This document shows positions 8,656 to 16,665 of a stretch of 64,000 nt of DNA, one piece after another. The position numbers and the translations under genes are program-made. Source of the DNA: Ohtaekwangia koreensis (GTDB taxonomy: Bacteria > Bacteroidota > Bacteroidia > Cytophagales > Cyclobacteriaceae). Location of the stretch: contig NZ_FUZU01000005.1 in assembly GCF_900167975.1 (NCBI RefSeq), positions 191,001-255,000 on the forward strand, read 5' to 3'. The stretch's first letter is position 1. Every line of letters starts with the position of its first letter. The notes under the pieces are model-generated. The model was not told the origin of the DNA. It made no database searches and was given only the letters and a program-made list of their open reading frames with translations.

Positions 8656-9529
8656 GGTAACTTTTAATTATCTTCCCGGCCTCAATTTTATAAGCCTTGT
8701 ACTTTTCTTCAAACATACTTATTTTCTCAAGAGCACTAGAGCTTTTTAGTTTTACATTTCCTGCCCCTTTTCCAATAAACTCCATATACTCTTTTCCTAT
8801 TTTGTAACAAGGTGTCCAAGGAGTATCTGAAAAATTTACACACTTTTTGGATGACAACGCTGTTTCTAAAAATGCATATTCTTTTGTATTAAAAGTTGCC
8901 ATTCCAACTTTGATTTTCTTTAACTTTTTTAATTTTAGAATTGGTAAAAATGCAGGAAAGTCTGTTTTGTTAATCACAAAGCCAAATGCAAGAATTTCCA
9001 AGTTGGGTAGCTCTTCTAAAAAATTAAAGTTTTCTATGGGTTGCTTCCAATCAAGGGTTCCGTCAATGTATAAATAACGTAAACTTTTAAGTCCTCGAAG
9101 TCCGTCAAAGTTTGAAACCCTACGAAGGTTTTCAAAATGTAATGATTTTATTTTCGGTAGTCTTTGGAATGGGGAGAGGTCTGAGAACCCAGATACATAT
9201 TCAAAAATAACTTCTTCCAGATTTCGAAGATTAGCAATAAACTCAACATCTTTCGCTCGAAAGAAAGTTAATCTTAGTCTTTTGAGTTGTTTTAATTTTT
9301 GAATTTCTTCGATCTGCTCTTTACTTGGATCGTGTAAAGTTATTTCTTCAATATTAGGGCATTCAAAAACCTGATTCCAATATTTATCATGCTTTGATAT
9401 AGTTAAAATTTTGACTTTACTTTTTTCTTTAATGTTTTTGTCAGCTGAAAATGAATAGCGCCCAACATTTGGAATAATGGTCCAATAGTCTCCTGTTCTG
9501 TCTAATAAATCTCCAAAGTGATGCTTCAT
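8648..9529 (-). CDS. Leucine-rich-repeat-like protein, cytoplasmic
   Basis: The 293-residue protein has about seven irregular leucine-rich repeats between residues 50 and 210. Examples are CPNIEEITLHDPS, LKQLKRLRLTF, LRNLEEVIFEYV, LPKIKSLHFENL, LKSLRYLYIDG, LPNLEILAFGF and LKKLKKIKVGMA, spaced 22-28 residues apart. There is no signal peptide or membrane span. The tail (SALEKISMFEEKYKAYKIEAGKI) is helical. LRR proteins bind other proteins, and the partner is unknown. The compact single-gene setting between attC-like spacers suggests a horizontally moved cassette. Confidence 0.75.
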   Translation of the reverse strand: MKHHFGDLLDRTGDYWTIIPNVGRYSFSADKNIKEKSKVKILTISKHDKYWNQVFECPNIEEITLHDPSKEQIEEIQKLKQLKRLRLTFFRAKDVEFIANLRNLEEVIFEYVSGFSDLSPFQRLPKIKSLHFENLRRVSNFDGLRGLKSLRYLYIDGTLDWKQPIENFNFLEELPNLEILAFGFVINKTDFPAFLPILKLKKLKKIKVGMATFNTKEYAFLETALSSKKCVNFSDTPWTPCYKIGKEYMEFIGKGAGNVKLKSSSALEKISMFEEKYKAYKIEAGKIIKSYRG

Positions 9530-9574
9530 TTTCTTTCTGTATTGTGGCTACATACCAATATAAAGAATATCGTT

Positions 9575-9759
9575 GCCTATAGCCGTTTGCAAACGAATAT
9601 AGTCGATTATTCAGTAGACATATATATATACTTACAATATTCAATTCAGTGTGGGTATAGGTATGGAAATATACCATGAGTGTGGTGTAGTGTGTTGTTG
9701 GAGAAAAACACCAACAAAGGCATTGGGGTCAACTGTCGCCTTGCCTTGTCGTCCGTTAG
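9575..9759 (-). repeat. Degenerate attC-like spacer between LRR and VOC genes
   Basis: One end is GCCTATAGC (9575-9583), close to the GCCTATAAC arm of the two neighbouring spacers, and the other end is GTTAG (9755-9759) at the stop of the VOC gene. A short inner pair is ACAAAGGCA/TGCCTTGT. The block ATCGTTG..CCGTTTGCAAACGAATATA near 9569-9600 recurs in the next spacer (10246-10280). Confidence 0.4.
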
Positions 9760-10149
9760 TTATTTCTTAGGCAGCTCGCTGGAGAATGAAACAGTAAAGC
9801 CGTCAATGTCTTTGAATGAAATTACCTTTCGTCCGTAAAATGTTTCGTCTTCTGTATCAAATGAGATGCACTCTTGGTTCAAAAATTTCGCCATCTCGTC
9901 TACCGATTGAACATTAAACCAAAGTCCCGAATCTTTACTATTGGGTACATCCTTTCTTTCATCTGGCCCAATCATAAAAGCAGCTCCGTACCATTCTATT
10001 CTCGCCCAGTTGAGTTCACAATCTGGCTCCCATATAAGATTAGTCGCTGTGCATTTGAAGCCGATTTTTTCGTACCAATCAATTGTCTTCTTAATATTTT
10101 TCACGATTAAAAATGGTACACATTCAGCAATATTAACTTGAGTCGCCAT
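9760..10149 (-). CDS. VOC superfamily (glyoxalase/bleomycin-resistance-like) protein
   Basis: The 129-residue protein is one glyoxalase-type module pair: FLIVKNIKKTIDWYEKIGFKC at the first beta-alpha unit, then AFMIGPDERKD. The second unit is GLWFNVQSVDEMAKFLNQECI and ends with the ISFKDIDGFTVSFSSE strand typical of VOC proteins. Such proteins bind metal or drugs or act in small-molecule conversion. A metal-binding His/Glu set cannot be assigned with confidence. It is cytoplasmic and an isolated cassette-like gene. Confidence 0.85.
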   Translation of the reverse strand: MATQVNIAECVPFLIVKNIKKTIDWYEKIGFKCTATNLIWEPDCELNWARIEWYGAAFMIGPDERKDVPNSKDSGLWFNVQSVDEMAKFLNQECISFDTEDETFYGRKVISFKDIDGFTVSFSSELPKK

Positions 10150-10251
10150 AGGCCAAAGTTTATTTTAATCACTAATTATTGTCCAGCGTTGACTAGTCCT
10201 TTGTTGTCCAAGACCACATTACCGCCAATATTCTAATATAAGAACATCGTT

Positions 10252-10350
10252 GTATAAATAACCGTTTGTAAACTAATGTAATGCATTAAATTTTGTAAAT
10301 TCAGATATATATATTAAAATATCTACCCCTTTACCCACTACAGTTATTTA
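10252..10350 (-). repeat. attC-like spacer with TAAATAAC/GTTATTTA arms
   Basis: TAAATAAC (about 10255-10262) and GTTATTTA (10343-10350) are perfect 8-bp inverted arms about 80 bp apart, and the right arm overlaps the stop of the GLPGLI-like gene. The flanking block AAGAACATCGTTG..ACCGTTTGTAAACTAATGTA repeats that at 9563-9600, which shows that the two spacers are related. Confidence 0.4.
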
Positions 10351-11072
10351 CTTATTCTCATTACTTCTCTGTTCGCTATTTTAATGATGTTAAGGTCTTT
10401 ATCAGCAACGAGTTTTGGTATTACGAATAGTTTTGGGTCAACTTTTTCTTCGGCATGTCTGGTAAGTGTATACGTCACAGTTGCCAGGCCCTTTGTGGAT
10501 TTTACTATTTTAACTGGCAGTGAATTTGAAATTTTCAGAAAGTCTGCCCAGCCGTCATATACATGGTTTGCATATAGCTTGCTATCAACTTTTAGAAAAG
10601 AACTGTTATAGTAATAGTCGTATGTTCCTGTTTTCCATTTAACTCTTACAGCTTCACATTTCATTCCGTTTATCTCAGCTATAGTATCAAGTTTTGCTAC
10701 AGTAGGTTTATTACCCGTCATTTGAAATTCCAAGTCTATAGCAACATCTGTTACTGTGCATATATCAGAATCTTCACCGCTTTGAAATGAATATAGCTTG
10801 TTGTCTTTTTGTTTATATACCGACCAGGATTGAGGATTGAAATTCGTGTAACTAATATAGTCTCCTTGCTTGTAAATTGTCTTAACGCTATCTGTCAAGG
10901 AACCATCTTGTTTCATTTTTTCTTTCATCATTTCTTCGGTCAGACCCATTTGAGCCATTTTCTTAGAGATCTGAAATTTAAAGTCAGTCTTATAAACTAA
11001 TGTTCCTTCAAATGATTGACCGAATAAAATTCCTGTCGTTAGAACGAAGAGTGTCGTAATTAAATGTTTCAT
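10344..11072 (-). CDS. GLPGLI/DUF4412-like exported protein
   Basis: The 242-residue product begins with a signal peptide (MKHLITTLFVLTTGILFGQ). It continues SFEGTLVYKTDFKFQ, the opening of exported Bacteroidota proteins of the GLPGLI/DUF4412 type. Features such as YKQGDYISYTNF, VAKLDTIAEINGMKCEAVRVKW and YDYYYNSSFLKVD fit that group, in which a membrane-cleaved leader is followed by a beta-sandwich. I chose the ATG at 11072, as the 43 residues upstream have no signal-peptide character. Function of the family is unknown. The family assignment is by overall pattern and moderate. Confidence 0.68.
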   Translation of the reverse strand: MKHLITTLFVLTTGILFGQSFEGTLVYKTDFKFQISKKMAQMGLTEEMMKEKMKQDGSLTDSVKTIYKQGDYISYTNFNPQSWSVYKQKDNKLYSFQSGEDSDICTVTDVAIDLEFQMTGNKPTVAKLDTIAEINGMKCEAVRVKWKTGTYDYYYNSSFLKVDSKLYANHVYDGWADFLKISNSLPVKIVKSTKGLATVTYTLTRHAEEKVDPKLFVIPKLVADKDLNIIKIANREVMRISK

Positions 11073-11152
11073 GGTTGGGTTATATATAATGGGTACTAAT
11101 GTAAGGCGCGCTCCTAAATTATCGGAGTATATACATAGTATGGGGTTAGTAC

Positions 11153-11222
11153 ACTGACAACCTCTTATTGCAGGTATATGTTTTTTTGGAGAGGAAGGCA
11201 AGAAAAGTTTTTTGTTAGGCAG
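11153..11222 (-). repeat. Possible attC-like element ending GTTAGGC
   Basis: ACTGACAAC (about 11153-11161) faces GTTAGGCAGT (11214-11223). In the gene direction this gives GCCTAAC, an exact RYYYAAC-type core, 45 bp after the stop of the 77-residue gene. The facing arm is only partly complementary, so the assignment is weak. Confidence 0.33.
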
Positions 11223-11265
11223 TGTCTAAAAAAGCTTCTTCCGCAACGTCTGAGCTCAAAAATAA

Positions 11266-11499
11266 CTATCGCTTAATGACTGTTATGTTCACTGCATCAA
11301 CAACATTCTTAGCTCCATCTATTTCTAACTTTGTTCTTAAAAGATTCAGACTATCTTGTAGATGGTGAATATCAGTTTCAAATTTAGCATTCAATTCTTT
11401 TAATTGAATTGAGCACTTCTCTTCCGCCATATATTTTCCATTCCAGAACGCGCCAACTACGAACGCAAGTGCAATCGCCGTCTTAATTAAATCTTTCAT
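11266..11499 (-). CDS. Small membrane-anchored coiled-coil protein, partner of the NACHT NTPase
   Basis: The 77-residue product has one transmembrane helix (residues 6-23, ALAFVVGAFWNG region). A predicted coiled coil follows (about 30-62: SIQLKELNAKFETDIHHLQDSLNLLRTKLEI), then a short tail. Its ATG (11499) lies inside the last codons of the NACHT gene, with a 17-nt overlap, so translation is probably coupled. No family was recognised. The arrangement suggests a dedicated partner of the large NTPase, perhaps a membrane anchor or effector, but that is inference. Confidence 0.62.
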   Translation of the reverse strand: MKDLIKTAIALAFVVGAFWNGKYMAEEKCSIQLKELNAKFETDIHHLQDSLNLLRTKLEIDGAKNVVDAVNITVIKR

Positions 11500-14400
11500 A
11501 GTTGTTAAGGTCTGCTGTTGCTTCCAAAATGTCCTTTGCTATTTCCGGAGACTTAGAAAAAAGGTCCTTAAATTTCGCGTGATTGTCAAGCAAGCGTTCA
11601 ATTATGGATATAGGGGCATTGTACTGAACAAGAATAACTGCTGCTTTTGCCAATACGTTATTATGGTAATCTCTCTCACGAAAGGTGTCAACTAAGCGTT
11701 CTATCATATGCTTTTCACGTCCAGTCGTATGATACATTTGATTGATTAACAACAATTCAAAAAAAATTAAAGCCAAGTCCGGATTATCTCTGAATTCTAC
11801 ATCCATTTCCTTTGAAACTCTAAACAAATGCTCATCTATAATCTTTCCCTTGAATCCAAGGTCACTAGAATAATACCTACAAAACTGTTTCACAATCTGT
11901 AGATACTCATAAGCTTGTTTCCGATCACGAATTATATAAATCAAATCCTTTGACAAGCGATGAAAGGCATCGCGAATTAAACTGTCAGGAACAATTTCAT
12001 TTATCGAATAATGCTTACTGAATTCACTTATTATTTTTAAGTAGTCCAAGACACTGAAGTCCTCATTTTTCAGCAATATAACCTCCCACTCCTCTGTTAT
12101 AGATTGCACTGCTTCAATTAGAAATTCATAAGGGAACTTTTCTTTAAAAGGAAAGTTTTCCTTCATGTCGTTAAGGAGTTTTAGATACTCTAATATAGCT
12201 TGAGGGTTTTCCCTAACAAGAGATCGAATATTTTTTGAAAAAATATGTATACTTTCATCCAGGAAGTCGGGGTGCATTTTACGAATAGGATAGTACTGTC
12301 TCAGTTCATTTAATAACTTTAAATATTCAAAAGCTAAATACGAATTATCTCTTATATAATGCCTCATGTCTCTAGTCAAGCGATGCAAAGCCTCTTCCAT
12401 ATAGTCAACTTTGAATTTATGCCTGAACGGATAATACTCATTGATCTTGTTTAGGAGACGAAAATATTCTAATAAGGCCAGTGGACTCTCTCTTTCGTGT
12501 CGACCAAAATCTCTTGAAAATCTACGCAACAAATCATCCAGTACTTCTGGATGAACAACTTGTGCAAGCGGGAAATATGCTTTTAGGTCCACTAAAATCT
12601 TTAAATACTCTATTCCTGCTTGAATATTATCCATAAAAATCGATTGCATTTTTTCACTAATCAACCGAATCAAATCAATCAAATTTCTTGAGTCGACTTG
12701 CCCCTTTAATAGTCCAGCTTTCTTAATAAAAGCTATCTGCTGTTTTCTATTAATATCTTTATTCCCAAACCATTCAAGCAAATTCTTTCCTTCTATTGAA
12801 TATAAATCATGAAATCTGTGAAGCACAACGTCAACCGCCAATGAAAATAATTCGGGCTTTTTCTCAAGTATTCTTTCAATAACTTGTAATGGATTTTGTT
12901 CGTGTGAGAATTTATACTCGTTATCAAAATATGAGAGAAGAAGTTCGAAGTCATTGCATCCTACATTTGCAGAGTCGAAAAAATTATGAGTTACTTTAGA
13001 CTTAGTTTTGCGCAATTCTATTACATTTCCTATTTCACTAACTGCTATCCATTCGGTAAGTTTTGCCGTTGCGCTATAATTTCCGACTAACGCCCAAAGT
13101 TTTGCAAGGTGTTTCCAAAGAAGTTTATTTTTATTTATTTCATCGCGATCTTGAGACTCGTACCTGGGCTCGTTTACTACTTCACCTATATTTTCATTCA
13201 CATCAAAAATCTCAAACTTAACTTGGTGTTTATCACCAACAATAGCAAGCCAAAGAAATACTATATTTTGCGAGTAGATTCCTAAGTGTTCAATTACATT
13301 TTTATTTTCAAGTAATCTTATGGTTGTCACTGGGAATTCCCTGTGTCCCTTATCAAACAAATATTTTAAGTCGGTTTTAATAAGATTAAGAACAATTTTG
13401 GATTCATTTGAATCAGGTTTCAAAACTTGCCTCGCATGTTCAAATAAAAAATTTTGAATATTGTTGTGTTTATGTAACCAATTGTATCCAAAGCAGAAGT
13501 TAAAGGTTTCCTTTTGTGAAATTATTTCAGGGTCAATAGCAATCATCCTATCTTTTTGTTTTTTTGCTACGCGCAACATAAAGTCAGCAGTCAAAAATTC
13601 TCCAAATGTTTTATGAAGAAATTCGTAATTAAATTTTTCCACATCACTTTCTGTTGTTGATTTGTTTTCGTGAATAAAGAAAAACCCCCCCAAAATATTT
13701 TCAGCTTGCATACTTGATTTATGAATTCCAAAGGCAGTCATTTCTTCTAACAGCTTCTGTGTGTCTCTGCTCGTTGTATCGTTCATAAACATCATTAATG
13801 CTATCATCCCTAAACGCAACCGAAACAATTCTTCTTCTTTTTCCTTCTGGGAATTGGCAGCATCTTTAAACGCTAGATTCTTTACAAGTTGCCTCTTTAT
13901 AAATTTATCAAGTAAAGAATCGTATAACTTGCTTTGATTGAAACTCCTATCGTTCAGTATATTCTGTAATTCACCATTTTCAAAATCATAAACGGCAAGC
14001 ATAAACATTAACAATGGTTCTTTAGCAAGCAATTCAATCTTATCATTCTTAGGAACTACAAATTTGTATTTTGGTTTTTTTTGTACATCATTCCATTTAC
14101 GAATCCATAAATCTCTTCTTTTCCCGTCAAAGCTGTCTAGTTTTATAATCTTAGTATATTCCGGAATTGAAACGTCTTGCATTACCGTAACGCGACTAGT
14201 CAATATGATTCTCACGCAAATACCACTGTTTATTGCTTTCTCTTGAAACTCACGAATGGCATCAACATAACCATTTAACTCGCGATTTGAAGTTTGCATC
14301 AATTCATCAAAGCCATCCATTATTATAACAGGAATTCGATTTCTAAACTCCTTTGCCCATTCAAGCCAGTTAACATCAGAAGTATTTTCGATGGAGTTTT

Positions 14401-15757
14401 GAAGACCTTTATTTATATGCTCTGATATACTTGCGGAGCTTGATGCGACACTCCTTAACTTAATTAAAAAAGGAATAAAGTCATTCGTCTCACAAAGAAG
14501 ACCGGCAAACATTTTACTCAACATTGACTTACCCGCCCCTGGGTTACCAAGAAGAATAATTGGCCTGGTTGCATAGTTAGGATCAACTAAAGTTCTCAAG
14601 AGATAGTTACCTATATTTTCGCCCCTTTCTGCTTTTTCTCCTAAAGAATCTGCTGTTAAAAAGCCTTTTCTATGTTCTTTCTTTCTATATGTGATTGCTT
14701 CAAAACTTTGTGAAATGAAAATATTTTTATTCAGAGGGTATACAATTTGTTCGACATCTGTATTATCCGACAAAGGTTTAATCAGTTCGCTTTTGATTTG
14801 ATTCTGATGTGCTGCAATATTCTCTATTGTTTTTCCTTTAAGAATTTTTGAAAGATGCTCCTCTTGTACTTTGAACATCGTTTCGTACACGTCCATAAAG
14901 GAAGGAAATCCGCTTTCTCTTATGAATGAATTATCCCTTAATTCTTCAATTTTTTTAAGTAGTTTTTCCGTTTGAGAAACAAATTTTTCGTGCTCCACTC
15001 GACTGGCCTCAGCTATGGCTTTCGTTGAATCCTTTAGCTCTTTAATAATTTTTGCTTTTAGTGTTACATCTACCCACAACGTGAATTCAGGGAATTCGCC
15101 GGAAAAATTTATAAGGAACGCATGATATTGAAACGAAACATTCTCGATTAAGGCTTCCTTCATCTTTGAAGAATCAAATTTCTTCAATGCTGGTACTGTT
15201 TCTTTCCCCTTATCAATACATTTATTTAGAACAGAAAATATAGGATCAATAATTTTATTCGACTGACTATTTATATCTTCTCTCGATAATGCACAGTTAT
15301 TTTGTACGTTCAAAATTTCCCTTTCCTTGTCGCACTCCTTACTTTTTTTCTCCAGTTCTATTTTATCTTCGGCTGAAAGCTCAATGCCTTTCAAAATTAT
15401 TTCAAGATGAGGCATTATAATTTCTTTCACTCCATTCTTAATTGCTATTTGCATTAAGATAAAGTTTACGTACGCTGCAAGTTCATATTTTTGTAATGCG
15501 GTCCTTTCTCTATCTCTGTACTTAAATTTATCAGGTAGCCAAGAGAAAAGTTTGGATACCCTTAATGAAGCGGCATCAATACCTGCACAAAACACACCAA
15601 TTTTAGAAACAGGGTCAGGAGCTATAATAACAGCAACAATTCTTGCGGCTGTTATAAAGTATCCACCAAACTTATCAATATCGTCATCAAATACTGGAAC
15701 TTGATTCTTTTTAAAAAAGTCAATGAGGTCTGAGAAATTAATTTCCTTCTTTATCAT
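11483..15757 (-). CDS. Large NACHT (STAND) NTPase with C-terminal repeat array; candidate anti-phage protein
   Basis: The 1424-residue protein has an N-terminal region of about 390 residues, mostly helical, with a hydrophobic patch at 31-66 and a coiled-coil stretch at about 240-310. The NACHT core follows: Walker A GNPGAGKS (404-411), Walker B VIIMDGFDEL (477-486), sensor-like ILTSR (518-522) and the LLAKEPLLMFML block (576-587). A helical region to about 1030 leads to seven degenerate repeats, with EYLKLL-type anchors near 1050, 1097, 1144, 1190, 1238, 1284 and 1331, so the period is about 47 residues. Bacterial NACHT proteins are NLR-like, and several defend against phage. The repeat array may be the sensor. 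No effector domain is recognised at the N-terminus. A small membrane protein overlaps its 3' end. Confidence 0.85.
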   Translation of the reverse strand: MIKKEINFSDLIDFFKKNQVPVFDDDIDKFGGYFITAARIVAVIIAPDPVSKIGVFCAGIDAASLRVSKLFSWLPDKFKYRDRERTALQKYELAAYVNFILMQIAIKNGVKEIIMPHLEIILKGIELSAEDKIELEKKSKECDKEREILNVQNNCALSREDINSQSNKIIDPIFSVLNKCIDKGKETVPALKKFDSSKMKEALIENVSFQYHAFLINFSGEFPEFTLWVDVTLKAKIIKELKDSTKAIAEASRVEHEKFVSQTEKLLKKIEELRDNSFIRESGFPSFMDVYETMFKVQEEHLSKILKGKTIENIAAHQNQIKSELIKPLSDNTDVEQIVYPLNKNIFISQSFEAITYRKKEHRKGFLTADSLGEKAERGENIGNYLLRTLVDPNYATRPIILLGNPGAGKSMLSKMFAGLLCETNDFIPFLIKLRSVASSSASISEHINKGLQNSIENTSDVNWLEWAKEFRNRIPVIIMDGFDELMQTSNRELNGYVDAIREFQEKAINSGICVRIILTSRVTVMQDVSIPEYTKIIKLDSFDGKRRDLWIRKWNDVQKKPKYKFVVPKNDKIELLAKEPLLMFMLAVYDFENGELQNILNDRSFNQSKLYDSLLDKFIKRQLVKNLAFKDAANSQKEKEEELFRLRLGMIALMMFMNDTTSRDTQKLLEEMTAFGIHKSSMQAENILGGFFFIHENKSTTESDVEKFNYEFLHKTFGEFLTADFMLRVAKKQKDRMIAIDPEIISQKETFNFCFGYNWLHKHNNIQNFLFEHARQVLKPDSNESKIVLNLIKTDLKYLFDKGHREFPVTTIRLLENKNVIEHLGIYSQNIVFLWLAIVGDKHQVKFEIFDVNENIGEVVNEPRYESQDRDEINKNKLLWKHLAKLWALVGNYSATAKLTEWIAVSEIGNVIELRKTKSKVTHNFFDSANVGCNDFELLLSYFDNEYKFSHEQNPLQVIERILEKKPELFSLAVDVVLHRFHDLYSIEGKNLLEWFGNKDINRKQQIAFIKKAGLLKGQVDSRNLIDLIRLISEKMQSIFMDNIQAGIEYLKILVDLKAYFPLAQVVHPEVLDDLLRRFSRDFGRHERESPLALLEYFRLLNKINEYYPFRHKFKVDYMEEALHRLTRDMRHYIRDNSYLAFEYLKLLNELRQYYPIRKMHPDFLDESIHIFSKNIRSLVRENPQAILEYLKLLNDMKENFPFKEKFPYEFLIEAVQSITEEWEVILLKNEDFSVLDYLKIISEFSKHYSINEIVPDSLIRDAFHRLSKDLIYIIRDRKQAYEYLQIVKQFCRYYSSDLGFKGKIIDEHLFRVSKEMDVEFRDNPDLALIFFELLLINQMYHTTGREKHMIERLVDTFRERDYHNNVLAKAAVILVQYNAPISIIERLLDNHAKFKDLFSKSPEIAKDILEATADLNNYERFN

Positions 15758-15897
15758 CTGGTGTTTTGCTATAGATTTTTAGACAAACAAAAATTCATGT
15801 CTTAGCCGATATAATGAACGCATTTCATTATGAAGTAAATCCAAGAATACATCATCTTCAATTAACTTTCATTTTACATACATCAACTCATATAAAA

Positions 15898-15939
15898 AGC
15901 CCATCTTTTAGCTACTGAGAAGTAGCCAAAAGATGGGCT
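15898..15939 (-). terminator. Intrinsic terminator ahead of the NACHT gene
   Basis: A 19-bp stem (AGCCCATCTTTTAGCTACT with its complement, one A/G mismatch) encloses a GAGA loop. On the minus strand it is followed by TTTTTA. It would end transcription coming from the gene at 16173-16643 and so insulate the NACHT operon. It lies in the 15758-16172 gap. Confidence 0.75.
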
Positions 15940-16012
15940 CATGATGTGAATATATACAACTACACTTTATATTCCAAATCCCGGTATATATTTAGTAGCA
16001 GTAAAGTAACAT

Positions 16013-16121
16013 CACCGCACCTCGCGTGAGGGATAGAAGCGAAAAGCCCGGAGCGTGGACGGGTTTGTGCGGCTAGGGTGAGGACTTGTAGCAGATAGCC
16101 CGACCCGTAGGGGCACGCCCA
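16013..16121 (+). ncRNA. Structured intergenic RNA, probably flavo-1-like
   Basis: This segment is clearly richer in G+C than its surroundings. It contains the blocks GTGAGGGATAGAAGCG, AGCCCGGAGC, GCAGATAGCCCGACCC and GGGGCACGCCC. From memory these blocks match the conserved core of an intergenic RNA common in Bacteroidota (the flavo-1 motif). The function of that motif is not known. The strand is uncertain and follows the direction in which I recall the motif. It occupies most of the 15758-16172 gap together with the terminator. Confidence 0.5.
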
Positions 16122-16172
16122 AAATATTAGCTATATATACTAAACGAACATTACTTGCAGTATCCGTGTCTA

Positions 16173-16643
16173 CTAAGAGGCATTCAACATAAGTAAGGCT
16201 GTCGCTAAAATTGACATAGAAGCAAATGCAATTATATTCTCTAACCGCAGATTTGATTTAATTTGATAGTGATTTTTTAAGGGACTCTTATTCATTAGAA
16301 TCAAAGGCAACCCAATGAATATCATAAAAAGTAAGTATGTGGATATTTCGAACAATGATTCAGGAGTGTTTTTAATACCAACCATAATTCCTAGCAATAG
16401 CAATAAGTAAAAAACACTGGCGGCACAAAACCAACCAACAACGGTTGTTCTAAATAAGCCGACTATACCAAGAACTATAGGAATAAAACTTAAATAGCGA
16501 TAATTTTTCACGATAAACTGCGCAAAGGAATTTATCTGCTTCGAATTGAATTCATTTACATATTGGTTAATGCTGAGAATGATCAACCCGAATGTGATAA
16601 TTACAAGAACTGATATCACGAAAATTATATATATTCTATTCAC
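16173..16643 (-). CDS. Hypothetical membrane protein, about five spans
   Basis: The 156-residue product is very hydrophobic. Membrane segments lie at about 4-26, 47-66, 70-92, 101-117 and 133-153, with a short hydrophilic loop of KSPLKNHYQIKSNLRLEN before the last. No family was recognised. It lies 22 bp downstream of the RadC-like gene on the same strand, so the two probably form one transcript that ends at the hairpin at 15898-15939. Function unknown. Confidence 0.6.
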   Translation of the reverse strand: MNRIYIIFVISVLVIITFGLIILSINQYVNEFNSKQINSFAQFIVKNYRYLSFIPIVLGIVGLFRTTVVGWFCAASVFYLLLLLGIMVGIKNTPESLFEISTYLLFMIFIGLPLILMNKSPLKNHYQIKSNLRLENIIAFASMSILATALLMLNAS

Positions 16644-16665
16644 GGTTCGAGCGTTTTACTTCATT

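Noticed and set aside
11073-11201. Longer start of the GLPGLI-like gene at 11201
   Set aside because: The added 43 residues hide the signal peptide and come from spacer sequence that contains the possible attC-like arm.
15898-15939. CRISPR-like or attachment-site palindrome
   Set aside because: It is a single long stem with a T-run on the minus strand, so a transcription terminator explains it. No direct repeats with spacers exist anywhere in the window.
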